Numbered from the stretch's first letter, positions 12,250-23,804 are shown. The stretch: DNA of 64,000 nucleotides from Pardosa pseudoannulata (GCA_032207245.1 CM063499.1:41966966-42030965); one strand, 5' to 3'. Notes: generated by a model from the letters alone, not told the origin. Numbers and translations are program-made.

Positions 12250-14065
12250 TACTTCAGTCTAGCACACCGACCTTGTCCAGGTCTTATCAATTTTATTGAT
12301 GGCTCCACAGACATTTTAATTTAATAGTTTCCCAGTTACGTTAAACAGCCTAGAATTTCAAAGTCTAATTCAAATATACGTCTATGAAATATAGATTTAG
12401 GAGTTATGATATGATTGTAAATCAATGGTGAGAGTTGGCAATTAATTTACAAACTGTTGTGTGTAAATAAAGACAGACACAAAAGAATACATATTTTTGC
12501 TACAAAAAAAAACAAAGAAAATAAAAGCAATCAGGATGACTATACAGAAAGTTGGTTTCATGCCTAATGTCTTCAATAATATTTTTTAAATCCTCAGCCT
12601 ATATCGAAATTTAGAATCCTTCACACGTTTAAAATTCAAAGATGTTGTCTGGCGGCAATTTAAAAGAACTTTCCTTCTATTAATAATTTGATAGTTTTGA
12701 AGTCTGATCTAAGCAATCGATTTCATCTCGTCAAGCATGGATCTTACATTTCATATTTTAGATACTGTAGTCGTCATTTTTATACGATAACAATTAAATT
12801 GCTTTCTATTTTGATTTCTTTCAAGAATAATGCAACACAGTTATATTCTGCAATTCCCAATGGTCAGATAAGTAGTTTTTCATATGTTCTCAGCAAATTT
12901 TTCGAGATTTTAAAAAGTGAGATTGCAATTATTCAATTGTCTTATAGCAGAATTGATGTTTTTAATGAATTGCTGATTACGCGGTAATGTTTGTCCGTGG
13001 TTATTGAAAACGTCCATAGTAAAGAGTGAACATGTCATCTTTCCACGGAACGTTCAGCTCCGTTATAGGCGTATTTTGTCCTTTGTCAAAACTAGAAAAA
13101 CATGGACTCAGATAACAGTTTTGCCCCTACGTCCGAGCTGTATTATCAAAGACATGAAGTCGATGGCTGAAATAAGACTAAGAAGGACACAGAGTAAATC
13201 TTTTTAGGGATTTTCTAGGGAAAGGGACAAAGAACCACTTTACCTCCGAGCAGAGTAAATACAAGTAAGATTGCAATTATTCAATTGTCTTATAGCAGAA
13301 TCGATGTTTTCATGAATTGCTGATTACATGGTAATGTTTGTTCTTTAACTTTTCATCTCATCTCTAAAAGCAAAAGCAAAACTATAAAATTTCGTACCAT
13401 AAAGTGAACAATAAGATTCCTATTGAAGACAGGTAAAGGAAAACAATTAGCAGAATGGAATGATTACACAGATCAGAAAATTTTGTTGAGGAAAGGACTT
13501 GCTCATTGAAGAAACAGGGAGGATATTTAACAAAAATCCTTGTCACTCAAATCAAAATTATGTACAAATTCTGGAAACGATTCTCCCACGAATGTCCATA
13601 AGAAATGGAAATAGTTTAACAATTTTTGTTTGATGTTTAATTTCTTTAACCTTTGACCTTAATGCTGCTTTTTACTTTTCTGATGCTTGAAGCAGTTACG
13701 TGTTCGACCTTAATACAACTGTTTGTTTATATGTGAAATTGTCTCATTGAATGGCATTATGAGACTGATTTTCGGTTTCGGTGCTTAGTCTGAATTTTCA
13801 GCCATCGAACTTCTTCTCAGTGGTATTTAAACTCCGATGTAGCTGCAAAACAGAGATCTGACTTTAGTCTTTCTGTTTGGGCCTTATATATGTTGGCATT
13901 TTACTTTATTCTGAAAAAGGGTTTAACTTCTTTGTATAAATGTGTATAAAACTAATTTAAATATATTTTGAGAGGTGATAATCTGTAAATCACTGTTTGG
14001 CTATTGTCATCCATAGAAATTTGTCAAACGATGAGATATTGATTGTTTCCTAGTTGTTGGGGAGA
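12250..14065. other. Intergenic sequence with one short direct repeat
   Basis: No supported gene. A segment of about 77 bp (12917-12996) starting GATTGCAATTATTCAATTG is repeated at 13266-13341 with few changes. The 270 bp between the two is slightly less AT-rich and not recognised. The open frames at 12688-12987 and 13004-13207 look like no protein I know. Confidence 0.55.
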
Positions 14066-14309
14066 TTATTTATCGATAGATGGTATCTTCTTTGGGCTGC
14101 CCAACTCTACCCATTGTATGGTCTTAGCCATATAAATCGTCCTCATTTCCATGCTTGTCTTCATCCACCTTTTAATTAGACTGTTCATGGAAATGTTTAT
14201 TTTATATACTTGTTTAAAATCTATTTCTTTGTTTGAAGTTCCAGTAGTATTAGCCGATATTTCTCGCAAAAGAAAAATATTTTCAATTTGCTTTTCCAAG
14301 AAGTAACAC
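14066..14309 (-). CDS. Candidate terminal coding exon (unrecognised)
   Basis: On the minus strand a long pyrimidine tract ending TTTTACAG (just above 14309) is followed by an open frame of 80 codons to a TAA at 14066. It begins CYFLEKQIENIFLLREIS and ends LGSPKKIPSIDK. Residue use is protein-like, with charged residues, Trp, Met and few repeats, and the acceptor is strong. I recognise no domain, and I found no upstream exons on this strand before the transposon-rich region. It may be the last exon of a gene whose other exons are unrecognised, or a chance ORF behind a cryptic acceptor. Confidence 0.28.
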
Positions 14310-14583
14310 CTGTAAAAGAAAAAAAAAATGTTACAAATATTTCCTTGATTTAACAGCATATAGGTATAAAAAAAAGTTTAGATTTAAACTATGGAATAAA
14401 GCACTGATTAATACATTGAGCTATCCCCCCCCTAGAGGCAATAATTTATATCATGTAAAGTACGTCAAGTGTACCCACGTTTCCGTTTGAATCTCGATCA
14501 AATTTTGCACATTGGATCTTCTTGGTGACAACAGAAAAGTCAATTTATATTTTGGGACTTGCTCGATGTAGCGGCCAGACTTT
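14310..14583. other. Unassigned intergenic sequence
   Basis: AT-rich sequence with a short C run near 14426. Nothing recognised. Confidence 0.5.
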
Positions 14584-14595
14584 GCCAAATTAAGG

Positions 14596-14713
14596 TTTGT
14601 TTGGTTTGTTTTAGAGCGCTACGGTCTACTGTTTTGCACACGAGGGCTAATGAGACGGGACCTACAGTTTAAAGCCGATTCCGAACGGCTACATCCATGC
14701 CAGATACGAACCC
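14596..14713 (-). mobile_element. tRNA-derived SINE, 5'-truncated, with 12-bp TSD
   Basis: Same family as the full-length copy at 30397-30578, but the tRNA-like 5' part stops within the B-box, so the A-box is missing. It is flanked by a perfect target duplication, GCCAAATTAAGG, at 14584-14595 and 14714-14725. A 5' truncation combined with target duplications is typical of LINE-mediated retrotransposition. Confidence 0.88.
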
Positions 14714-14778
14714 GCCAAATTAAGGATTAAACATTTATAATATACGATTTTCTATGATAATGTAATGATTTTATTTAA

Positions 14779-15018
14779 CACTAGATTATCCAAGAAATCT
14801 TTTTGACTGCTTTTTAATTTCAGTTAGAAAAACAATTATGTATATAATAACACAATTTCTTAGAATTTTGTGACTTTTTGTGGAGCATATAAATGCGTTT
14901 ATTAATATGTTGCACAAAAAGTCACAAAATTCTAAGAAATTGTGTCATTATACACATAATTCTTTTTCTAATTGAAATTAAAAAAATAGTCAAAATGACT
15001 TCCTTGGCCAATCTAGTG
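14779..15018. mobile_element. Foldback MITE, piggyBac-type TTAA target
   Basis: A 240-bp element made of two arms of about 115 bp that are near-perfect inverted copies (the left arm contains ACACAATTTCTTAGAATTTT, the right its complement). The termini are CACTAGATT...AATCTAGTG. The flanks are TTAA at 14775-14778 and 15019-15022, the piggyBac-superfamily target duplication. The same terminus, CTAGTG followed by TTAA, recurs at 46671-46680. No transposase is encoded. Confidence 0.85.
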
Positions 15019-15168
15019 TTAAATAAACTGGGTTACGGAAGACAGCGACATAAGGCGATATCACTCAGCAGGGCACATCTCAACTTATGACAATCTTGTC
15101 TAAAATAAAGATTTTTACTGTCTTTAAGAAACTATTTCGAAAGAATTTTAAAACATTTTTACGTAGCA

Positions 15169-15242
<74 letters not shown>

Positions 15243-15619
15243 CGATTCGACAGACGTTGTCCTGTTTTAACACTGTAACTCTAAAAATTGTACCATGTAA
15301 ATAAATTATAAATTGAACAATTTTGATAGAAATGTAAAAAAAAAGATATTTTAAAAATACTTGACGCCACCACGCGTATGTATGCTATGTAACATTTAAT
15401 AAGGTATATATGATATTACTGGACAATATAAATAGTAGTATAAAATTAGTATTTCTGTAAAGTATGAAACATTACAAAGCATTGTCGATTAGGTAGAGGA
15501 ACTGATACTTTTTAGTCTCCTATGTAGCTTTGCAACTTACATTTTTTTTAAAGAATAAATAACATGGACATTCTAATCAAAGCTGAAACCAAGCACGAGT
15601 TAGATAATTAAACGACTTA
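15019..15619. repeat. Unassigned sequence with a 67-bp poly(A) tract
   Basis: 15174-15240 is an uninterrupted run of about 67 A. The segment just before it (about 15045-15085) shares AGGCGATxTCA and CACATCTCAACTTA with 29205-29245, so it is part of a dispersed repeat. The A run might be a retroposon tail, but no target duplication was found. Confidence 0.6.
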
Positions 15620-15753
15620 GGGCCTGTCTCACCAAAGTCATTTAATGGTTAACCGTGATTAATCTGTTTAAACGGAGAATTGAGTCCCACCATTAGTTGG
15701 CGCCATGATTTTAATCACGCTTAACCATTAAACGACTTTGGCGAGACTGGCAC
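15620..15753. mobile_element. Harbinger-like foldback MITE, TTA target duplication
   Basis: A 134-bp palindromic element. The left arm runs GGGCCTGTCTCACCAAAGTC and the right arm is its inverted copy, ending GGCGAGACTGGCAC. It is flanked by TTA at 15617-15619 and 15754-15756. A three-base TWA duplication with such inverted repeats points to the PIF/Harbinger superfamily. It is the same family as the elements at 16119, 40424 and 41252. The right TTA lies inside the TTAA that bounds the next element, so this one inserted into that site. Confidence 0.8.
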
Positions 15754-15757
15754 TTAA

Positions 15758-15975
15758 CCCTTTCGTAGGCCGTGGGAAGATTACTTCCCACCTACATGAT
15801 CTTACAAAATACACCTGTGGGAAGTGCAATATATTAGCCTTGCTATTACAATGATGGGAAGACTGATTCCCGTTTCAGTTTTGAGTTGTCATCTATTGTT
15901 TGATCAATTGAATATAGTTAGCATTTCTGCTTTGAAAGTTTGAAAACGTTGTGCGAGAAATGGCCCACGAAAGTG
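15758..15975. mobile_element. piggyBac-type MITE, family A
   Basis: A 218-bp element with termini CCCTTTCGTAGGCC and GGCCCACGAAAGTG, flanked by TTAA at 15754-15757 and 15976-15979. A second copy, similar throughout, is at 53011-53254. Non-coding. Confidence 0.85.
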
Positions 15976-16118
15976 TTAATATCCAAAATAAATTAACATG
16001 TGGATAATTGTAATAACGTTTGAAGTAATTCATATGAACCCGAGTACAATAAACTGGCCAAAGATGGTGACCATTCTTCCAATTGATAACACAGAGCGGT
16101 TATCCGCCTGAAGACCTA

Positions 16119-16251
16119 GGGCCGGTATCGCCAAAGTCGTTTAACGACTAACCGTGATTAACTCATGGCGCCAATCAATGGTGTGTAGCAATTGTTTGTT
16201 TAAACAGATTAATCGCGGTTAGCCGTTAAACGACTTTACGGAGATCGGCCC
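16119..16251. mobile_element. Harbinger-like foldback MITE, CTA target duplication
   Basis: A 133-bp palindromic element with arms GGGCCGGTATCGCCAAAGTC and the inverted equivalent ending GAGATCGGCCC. The flanks are CTA at 16116-16118 and 16252-16254. It contains the family core ATGGCGCCAATCAATGG and GTTTAAACAGATTAATCG. Confidence 0.8.
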
Positions 16252-16297
16252 CTAATCAAAGACTGAGAAACCATTCATGTCGTCATACATCGGCCCG

Positions 16298-16920
16298 TAG
16301 CATTTATGTCAGAAGATGGGAGCTTTTGCTACTAGACTGGAGGGGTTACGATCGTTAATGACGTTAGCCTTATATGTCGAAGTAGCAACCTTAGTTTAGT
16401 TCACTGTTGCTACGATCGTTAGGTCTGGCTCCAAGTTGGAATAGTTAGGAATGAATGACGTAAGGACACATACAAATAAAAAGAAATTAGGGGGCTCACT
16501 CTGGAAGTTGCGGTTCAGTTCGAACGTTCGTTGTGACATCATTTTGACGTCAGCTTTATGTTTACTCGCAAAATGTTCGCAAGCTGACGTCAAAGGGACG
16601 TCACAACGAACGTTCGAACCGAACCGCAACTTCTAGAGTAAGTGCTTAAATGTACCTGAAAAATCTATTAAGGATGCTACTCACGGCAATCGTCTACATA
16701 ACTAGATTATCTAATGACGTCACTAGAACTGCATTTCGGCCCGTTGAGTTATGTCGAAGATGGAAGCTTTTGCTACTCTGGAGGGGAGTTACGTCATGAC
16801 TTAGCCAGTCGAAAAAATAGACTATTACGATCGTTTAGAGTCCCTGTGAGTAGCAACCTTAGTTCACTATTGCTACTTTAAGTCTGGCTCCCCGTTGGAA
16901 TAGCTGGGAATGAATGATCT
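16298..16920. repeat. Direct repeat pair flanking a foldback
   Basis: The segment 16298-16456 (landmarks AGCTTTTGCTACT, GTAGCAACCTTAGTT, GGAATGAATGA) is repeated at 16738-16920 in the same orientation with moderate divergence. The foldback at 16498-16639 lies between them. The family is not recognised. It may be one repeat family inserted twice, or long direct repeats of a composite element. Confidence 0.65.
16498..16639. mobile_element. Foldback MITE of unassigned family
   Basis: Inverted arms of about 59 bp. The left arm starts ACTCTGGAAGTTGCGGTTC and the right arm, read in reverse, starts ACTCTAGAAGTTGCGGTTC. Both continue through TTCGAACGTTCGTTGTGAC to TTTGACGTCAGCTT, with about 24 bases between the arms. 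GC content is higher than the surroundings. I could not define a target duplication. Confidence 0.75.
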
Positions 16921-17048
16921 GACAAATTAGCCAAAAAGGGAACAGAAATTTTGGAAGTAGATACTGGCGATGTACCATTTACATCAATAACAATAATAAA
17001 GATACTACAAGGAAAAATTATGATGCTAAATTAACTTTACAGATGAAG

Positions 17049-18276
17049 CAGTGGCGAGTTGGTTTTCATGCAGGGTGTGCAGAGAACATGGATTTTCCAA
17101 TAAATCTTTAATTATTGAGACATCGGAGTTCTCCATTCTGAAACGGGCTATTTATTATGAATATAAATTTAAAGAATACAATAAATAAAATATTTACCTA
17201 CGAGTAGTCGAGTTATAACTATAAAAACAGCTAAACTTATGAGAATTCTACTAGCACTGTAGCAAAAATCATGTCTTTTGTTGTATGGTGTCATATTGGC
17301 GGCGAAAAAGCAAAGCTTCGGGCTTCCACGAAAAAGTTACATTTTCAACAAACTTAGCACCACATGGCGCCCGCCGATGCGGTGCCTCATCAGGATGCTC
17401 ATTGGTGCCGACAAACCGAAAGTCTACTCCACGTGCAGAAGATTTCACTGCACGCTGGCAAATTAGAACGAACTGTTCATTGTTCGGTCAGTACATTATA
17501 TTTATTAATTGTTTTTAAAATTTGGAAATCCTATATTCGTCGATAAAACATCTTGACAATTTTAAAAACAAAACCAGGGATATGGTGTCCCAGATATAAC
17601 TTATATACTGTCTGTAAGATACAATGAATGGTAAAATTTAGACTGTTCTGTTAAAGTTCGTTTCTTTTTTGTGACAAAACATTGTTTTTCAGCGAATTAT
17701 TTCAATAAATATAATACATCATGGAATTTTACCACATTAAAACATTTCCCTTTATATTGATGAAACACTTCTTTTATATTTCCATGAAAACAAAACCTTA
17801 CAATATATAAATTTAAATATTAACCGTCCGCAAAATCGTATGGCCAGTTAAAATAACAAAAGCGCTTCAGCACGTAAGTCCCCGCTCTAATACCACGCTT
17901 AATAAACCGTACCTTCGGATGATTCTGAATGCCAAGTGCAGGTAAAAAGAGCTGCATTTGCCTTAGTGCTATAGTATGCTGTGCTTCTCCAGTAGCCCAT
18001 ACATATAAAGCGTGATTTCGCTATTAGTGCGCAATGCGCACACATTTAAATTTCCTACGTCCGTTTGCTTTTGAACACGCTACGTGGTGCAGCACCTAGT
18101 ACCGCACGCACTGTGGAAATACAAGCAAAGAAATCAACATAATATTTGAATATATTATAAATAATATTTATTATATACCATATAAAAATTAGTAGACATA
18201 GGTGCAGAACATTGTCTCTCATAATTTTGCCAGGGTGTGCAGTGCACATCCTGCACATATGGACCGCACACCACTG
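17049..18276. mobile_element. Non-autonomous hAT element with perfect 8-bp TSD
   Basis: The termini are CAGTGGCG (17049) and its partner ending CACCACTG (18276). The subterminal motif TGCAGGRTGTGCA is shared by both ends in inverted orientation. The flanks are a perfect eight-base duplication, AGATGAAG, at 17041-17048 and 18277-18284. Eight-base duplications with CAGTGG-type ends are diagnostic of hAT transposons. The 1228-bp interior has a GC-richer part near 17290-17460 but no recognisable transposase. Confidence 0.85.
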
Positions 18277-18284
18277 AGATGAAG

Positions 18285-19424
18285 GATAAGAATTCGAGGT
18301 ATTAGAGTCGTGAAATCCCAGATTTCCCCAGATCTATCGCAGTTGTGGCATTTCTTTTGGAGACCTGTCACGATTGCCTCGCCAAACACTTTTACCGCTT
18401 AACATCAATAAAATATGGAATAGGAATTTTCCATCATTTCAAATTGCTTCACTTAATGAAATTATGGATAACCCTAGAACTGATAATTAAGGTAACTCAA
18501 AACAAAATTATTCTTTCACAAATAAAATTTATTCTTACAATAAAGTGTATGTAATACTTTTTTTATTTTGTTAAGGCATTTCATTATTTTCAAGTAGCTG
18601 CAAATGAAAGAATTTTTGCTGCTTTTTGGCTTATATTTTTTTTTAAATTACTACCTAAGCAGCTTGAAATTTTCAATATTTGTTCCATATACCACGTTAA
18701 ACATTTTCTTATGTTTACTTTGTTTTTAGAAATTTTTTTCCCTAATACAGTGCTTTAAAATTTCACTGACACATTGTCCACTGAACAGATACATAAAATA
18801 ATATAAAATGAAATATTACTTATTTTTTAGTGTTAAGTATTAGAACTAAATTGCAGAAACCTTGATAAATATTTAAAGATTATTACGTAATTTATCATAA
18901 AATTTAATTTAAAAAAGGGACTATTAGAATGAGTCTAACTTGCGTATGCAATTTCTGGAAACATGGATTGAAATATAGATTTATATTGCAAGTTTATTAT
19001 TATTTTTTTTTCGAATTCATAAAGATTCTAAAAGCAATTGTACTCTTCTCCAAAGTTTTCTCTTATATCCGGGAGAATATTACAGAAAAATTGTTTCCTA
19101 CTAAAAGCATTACTGACTTTACTAAATATCTTAAAATTCACCCTCTCTAAACAATTTAATTTCAACCATATTCTTTCCTGAACATTCTACTCGTAGAACA
19201 TCTGCTAAATTGAACACCTGCGTGATAAAAAGGTATAGATTTTACATCTGGAGAATGAATTTTCAATAAAGCTAAAATAGTATGTAAAACTTGCATTTTA
19301 CATTCTATAAATATCTATAATTTTCAATCTTAATTTTATAAATGTAGTTGTTGCGCATCGTAGCTGATTGGTCATGTTTTTATCAAGCAGCCTGCTGCGA
19401 CACTTTGTTTTTACCAGGTTTAAT
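18285..19424. other. Intergenic sequence, nothing recognised
   Basis: AT-rich sequence with only chance-length open frames on both strands. Confidence 0.55.
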
Positions 19425-19745
19425 TTAGAAAAAAAAGTGATTCGCAGCGTAAGTAGTTCCAAATGCTGATATAATGCACATTGCCAATCGTCTTAAATTT
19501 GGAAATTTATCTCGGGTGATATATTTTTGGTAATACTCAATCTTATTTCCTTCGTAGAGGCATTTTAGCTCAATGTTTGATTGCAATTCTATTAGCTCCA
19601 TTTGTAAATTTGGAGGCGCTGATTCAACCTCTACATTAAATGGAGCTAAGAATACTTTAAAGATTTCTTTAAACTCTTGCATGTATGAGAATCTAGTATT
19701 GAACTCTAAGTAATTTTGCCATTTCAGTAGAATATTTGAAGAAGT
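19425..19745 (-). pseudogene. hAT (ZBED5/SCAND3-type) transposase C-terminal fragment
   Basis: The minus-strand frame reads WQNYLEFNTRFSYMQEFK, then FKVFLAPFNVEVESAPPN, LQMELIELQSNIELK and FPNLRRLAMCIISAFGTTYA. This order (EF..RF, F...PFNV, MELIELQ, YPKL...A......FGSTY) matches my knowledge of the C-terminal dimerisation region of hAT transposases related to host ZBED5, SCAND3 and GTF2IRD2 proteins. Only about 105 residues are present and the usual continuation with the LKS.R.RLT.EHL motif is missing. No start codon fits a complete protein. It is a decayed transposon fragment, not a host gene. Confidence 0.82.
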
Positions 19746-20250
19746 TTTTATTTAAATTTATTTTATTTAATTTAATATTAATTTAAATTTCAACGTAACC
19801 TGTCCAACCCCACTCAAAGACCAGGTTTATGTTGGTTATCAAGTCATAACGTACATAATGTTTGCAATAATAAATATCACATTAACTAAAATTATATGTT
19901 TCAACTGTATATAATCAAAATGACTAAAACTGTATAGACTGTTGAAAACTTCCATTAGGCCTCAAAAAGTTTTTAAATTGGCATGCCTGAACTAGACCAA
20001 TGCTTCTCAATGTAGCTCGTATGCCATTATCGATGAAGCATATAGTTTTTCAGGTGGGCATTTGGAGAGTGACAAAATGGTTTTGGGATGAGACGGTGGT
20101 TAAATACTCAAATTCAACTGGCTTTGGAGAAAACCATTATTACCATTTTAATCATCATAATTTGTGAAATCTGGTTTTAGTGCTGTAAATCATTGGCTGC
20201 TGCAGATAAAAAATTCAATAGCTATCACCAGACGAGGGGATTTGAGACTG
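19746..20250. other. Unassigned intergenic sequence
   Basis: No gene or repeat recognised before the SINE that begins at 20251. Confidence 0.5.
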
Positions 20251-20420
20251 ATTTGGTTTGGAGGGCTACAGTCTACTGTTTTGCTACACGACAGCTGATG
20301 AGATCGAGACCTCTGTTTAAAGCCCATTTCGAACGGTCACTAACTACAATATTATCAGTGGGATTCGAACCCGCGAACTCCGGTATCGGGAATCACTTTA
20401 CCATTTGGCCACGTTCGGCT
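20251..20420 (-). mobile_element. tRNA-derived SINE
   Basis: On the minus strand it starts with a tRNA-like head, with A-box TGGCCAAATGGTA and B-box GGTTCGAATCC, followed by the family body and a tail of AACCAAAT type. More diverged than the copy at 30397. No clear target duplication. Confidence 0.85.
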
Positions 20421-20422
20421 AA

Positions 20423-20687
20423 AAGCTCCTCAACACTATGATCCACTGCAAGCCATTACCACCGTCTGGAAGGGGCATGCCTTATCGAGGTCGACGAGGG
20501 CTTCGGAAGCGGTTTCTCTCCAACGATCAAAGGCATCCAAATGTGCAACTAAATTGAGCAGTAGACCCTATGGACGAATCCAAGCGTTTTGCTCATTTAG
20601 TGGCCCAGTGTGTGGATGCAAACCATAAACCATCGTTTAAAGTCACCATCAGGAAGTGGTGAACAATTGGCCATAGTGTGGAGGCTT
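20423..20687. mobile_element. MITE of unassigned family, copy 1
   Basis: Inverted ends AAGCTCCTCAACACTATG (left) and CCATAGTGTGGAGGCTT (right, 20671-20687). The internal sequence TGCAAGCCATTACCA, with the TCGAGGTCGACGA stretch, recurs inverted in the element at 22737-23139. It directly follows the SINE. Non-coding. Confidence 0.7.
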
Positions 20688-20939
20688 CATAAGATTTGAG
20701 ACGGAAGCTTACCAAATTTGTGCCTAATTTATAATATAATCTTATCGATCGCATAAATCTCGCTTGTTTAAAATTTATGCTAGCTTCTTAAGATTCATTC
20801 CGTTATCCTGCATTCGATACCTGCCTTCAGTTTATCGTACTTGAAAAAAATATTCTGGGTTTTTTTTATTACCTCAGAATTTTTATTTTATCTGTTTATC
20901 ATATTTAAAACTTGCTTAATTAAAAAAATTCTTTTTTAA

Positions 20940-21386
20940 TTTCAGACATGCCAACATTCAGGCACTTATGTCCGGAGCAACAGCGTGGTTTGAAATTTTA
21001 ACATGTATAATCTGTAATTAGCATAAGTGCATATTTATTGGTTTCTAAATTAAAATTAAATGTAAATTATTTACACAGTAGTTAATTGTAAAAGATAAAT
21101 TAAAATTTATGGGTAGCTTTTTTAACTTTAACAACTTATTTTTCAGAACAGTTTTCCTTATAGCAACATTGAAATATTTCCATTTTTCTATCATCAGGGA
21201 TTATAGAGTTTATCTACTCATTTTGTGAAAAGAGTAATATTAATCATTACTTTTTTGCAAAACTCTGTATTTAATGGCTGAACTAATCCTTTAGCTGTTC
21301 AAAAGTTTTGTTATTTTCTGGAGAAATCTCAGTTTCCGGAGTTAACAAATATTCTCATTTCTCCGGAGAAGTTGGCATGTCTGAAA
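20940..21386. mobile_element. MITE with perfect 16-bp inverted ends
   Basis: TTTCAGACATGCCAAC at 20940-20955 is the exact reverse complement of 21371-21386. TCCGGAG-type motifs follow inside both ends. I found no convincing target duplication, so the superfamily is open. Non-coding, 447 bp. Confidence 0.7.
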
Positions 21387-21918
21387 TTTATATTACCAGA
21401 ACCTGTAGTGTATCGTACTGATCAGTATAAATGTAGCCTTGTTAGGTTCAACTCCTGGAGACTCCAGTTATTAAATATGTTCAGCAATTCGGGGAGTCAG
21501 ATATTTAAAAGGAACTCAGTGGAGCGTGGTCCAAAAAAGGTTGAGAAGCAATGAACTAGACTAAGACGTTTATCTAGACAGCCAGTGGTATTAAACATAT
21601 TATTGGACGTTAGCCCCCTTCCTTTTCGCTACCATTAACAGAAGAATCGTGGGATGGTCATTTGGATCTAAAAGCTATTGTATTTCATTTTCTAAAAAAA
21701 TTAACAAATATCAAATTTTGATTTTTCTTTAATGTTATACACTGTACTAATAAATATTTGGACCTATGCAAATGACGATATCTATGGTCCTGAGGTACAT
21801 CAAGGTTTAAAATCGTTATAGCTTACAATCCCATGTAAATGATAAATATCAATAAATCTATCTTTTCCCCCTTTCTTCTTTCACATTGTTTTCAATTCTC
21901 GATTGAAACATAAAGCAA
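21387..21918. other. Unassigned intergenic sequence
   Basis: No supported gene. The 60-codon frame beginning at 21372 is not recognised. Confidence 0.5.
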
Positions 21919-22009
21919 CATAACGTACAACACCGCTCGAATTATCTCGAGTGTGCACAGTTTGGCCAGTTGAGCGCGCTCGAGTTTACCCGAGCGTGCA
22001 CGTTAAGGG
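21919..22009 (+). mobile_element. Terminal fragment of a piggyBac-like element
   Basis: GC-rich end CTCGAGTTTACCCGAGCG then TGCACGTTAAGGG, directly followed by TTAA (22010-22013). Two related subterminal motifs, CTCGAGTGTGCAC and CCCGAGCGTGCAC, are present. The CCCTTAACG-type terminus next to TTAA is typical of piggyBac relatives. The other end was not found. Confidence 0.55.
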
Positions 22010-22574
22010 TTAAACGATTTTTATAGCCTGATAACAGGTCAAAGTTCTTCAGGGTAAAATGAATGATCTTTAAGAAAATGCGGACTAGTAAATATTTACA
22101 TTAACAAAAGGTATCAAAGTTTTTCAGAAAATAAATATTATACATTAATTTTTCTCGCTCTTTTTCGAAAGTTTAGTAAAGAATTATCGTGGAGAATTTT
22201 TTGCTCTATCACAGTAAAAATTGGTCTAAAGACACCTTCAAATGTAACAAATTAAATTACAGTTTAACAGACCTAGAAATATCCAATATGGCCAGTACCC
22301 AATCATCTCAACGTCTATTTAGCATATAGAAGCTTGAACAGCAAGTTTTGTCCTTAGTTTAAATATCTTAAACTTAATGAAGAAATATTTCAACTTATTC
22401 TGCATGAAATATTAATTTCAGTTATACAAACGTGATAAAAGTAGAAAAGTAGTGATGTAAACTAAATTCATATCAAAGAGTAAATTTAACAATTCCGATT
22501 ATAATAACATAACCGATTGCAAAGTTCATTAGTACTTCACAATTAGAAAATCTATAAAAGAATTTACAGCTTAA

Positions 22575-22670
22575 CCCCTTGGAATATAATGACGTCTGGG
22601 AGACATCAGACCTTTCATGTGCCAAAGTAGACTTTGGCATGTCTGACAGACGTCGTGCAACATTATATCA
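22575..22670. mobile_element. TTAA-flanked terminus with cruciform
   Basis: TTAA at 22571-22574 is followed by CCCCTTGGAATATAATGACG. The next 85 bases fold back: TATAATGACGTCTG pairs with CAGACGTCGTGCAACATTATA, and a tight inner hairpin has TGCCAAAGT/ACTTTGGCA arms two bases apart. It is probably one end of a piggyBac-like element; the opposite end is not seen. Confidence 0.5.
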
Positions 22671-22736
22671 AGTTATAATTTTATACTGTTACTTATTATA
22701 CATTAGTATCCTATCTAAACCTCCTAAAATGTCATG

Positions 22737-23139
22737 GGGCTTCCACACTATGGCCAATTGTTTACCAATCCAGTACTTATCCTGTTGGGGACCTTGGTTG
22801 CTTCCACACACTGGGCCACTAAATGAGCCGAACGCCACAGGGTCTACTGCGTACTTTAGTTGCGCATCTGGCTGCCTTTGATCTTTGGAGAAAAACTGCT
22901 TCCGAAGTCATCCTCCACCATGGTCATTTTATCGTCTGCCATCGTCGACCTCGATAAGCCTTCAGACGGTAGTAATGGCTTGCAGTGGTCCATGCTGTGG
23001 AGGGGCTTTTAGAGAACAACCGCTTCCGAAGCCATCCTAACCCAAGGCCATTTTATCGTATGCCATTACCTACCTCGATATACCATACCCCTCCAGACAT
23101 TGGTAATGGCTTGCAGTGGACCATAGTGTGGAGGAGCCT
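22737..23139. mobile_element. MITE of unassigned family, copy 2 with internal duplication
   Basis: Ends GGGCTTCCACACTATGG and CCATAGTGTGGAGGAGCC. In opposite orientation to the copy at 20423-20687. The interior holds a tandem duplication of about 120 bp: GCTTCCGAAGYCATCCT, then CATTTTATCGT, then TGGCTTGCAGTGG, each seen twice. Confidence 0.7.
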
Positions 23140-23804
23140 TTACATAGCAATGCAAATTTCAAAATAAAACGCTCTTTCTCAACCTGTACAAAATTGTTCA
23201 GATGAGCCAGACCAAATAGTATTTTTCGGGCACAAATGCCGTTTTACTTGAATGTCAATTAATAAATATGGACAGATTTCTAAGCAGAAATCTACTTTGT
23301 ACGAAAATGATACAGTTCTACTTCGGATCTTTTAAAACCAATCCGAAATTAAGCAAAAGTAAAAAACTACTTCTTGATCTCATTTTGATAGGAAAAATAT
23401 TAACTCTTTAAAAATGGGTTTTTAAAGGGTCATACGACTGTTAAATCGACAAAAAGTGAGATTTTTCAGAAAAACATACTTTAAAAGGAATTCAGTTCTG
23501 AATATTTTAAAACAATCCATTATACAACATACAACATTGAGTGAAGTTATGAATGAAAACGTGTCAGTTAACTGTAAGCAAATTTAAATTTACAAACCTT
23601 TAACTTGATTTTTCTCAAATTGTGCTTTTTTTCATGTAACGCGCACGTATTCTCAAAAAGTTGATATTTTTTCATTAAATTTTTACAGGCTCTATGAAAT
23701 ATAATTTTCATCGGATTGAACCAAAATTTCTTGTGTATTTCACAAAATGTCTGTTTTGCAATACATTTTTAATGAAAAAGATTCAATTTTTTAAAATAAC
23801 ACGT
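23140..23804. other. Unassigned intergenic sequence
   Basis: AT-rich sequence; nothing recognised. Confidence 0.5.

Noticed and set aside
15087..15278. Lysine-rich protein
   Set aside because: It is produced by a run of about 67 A.
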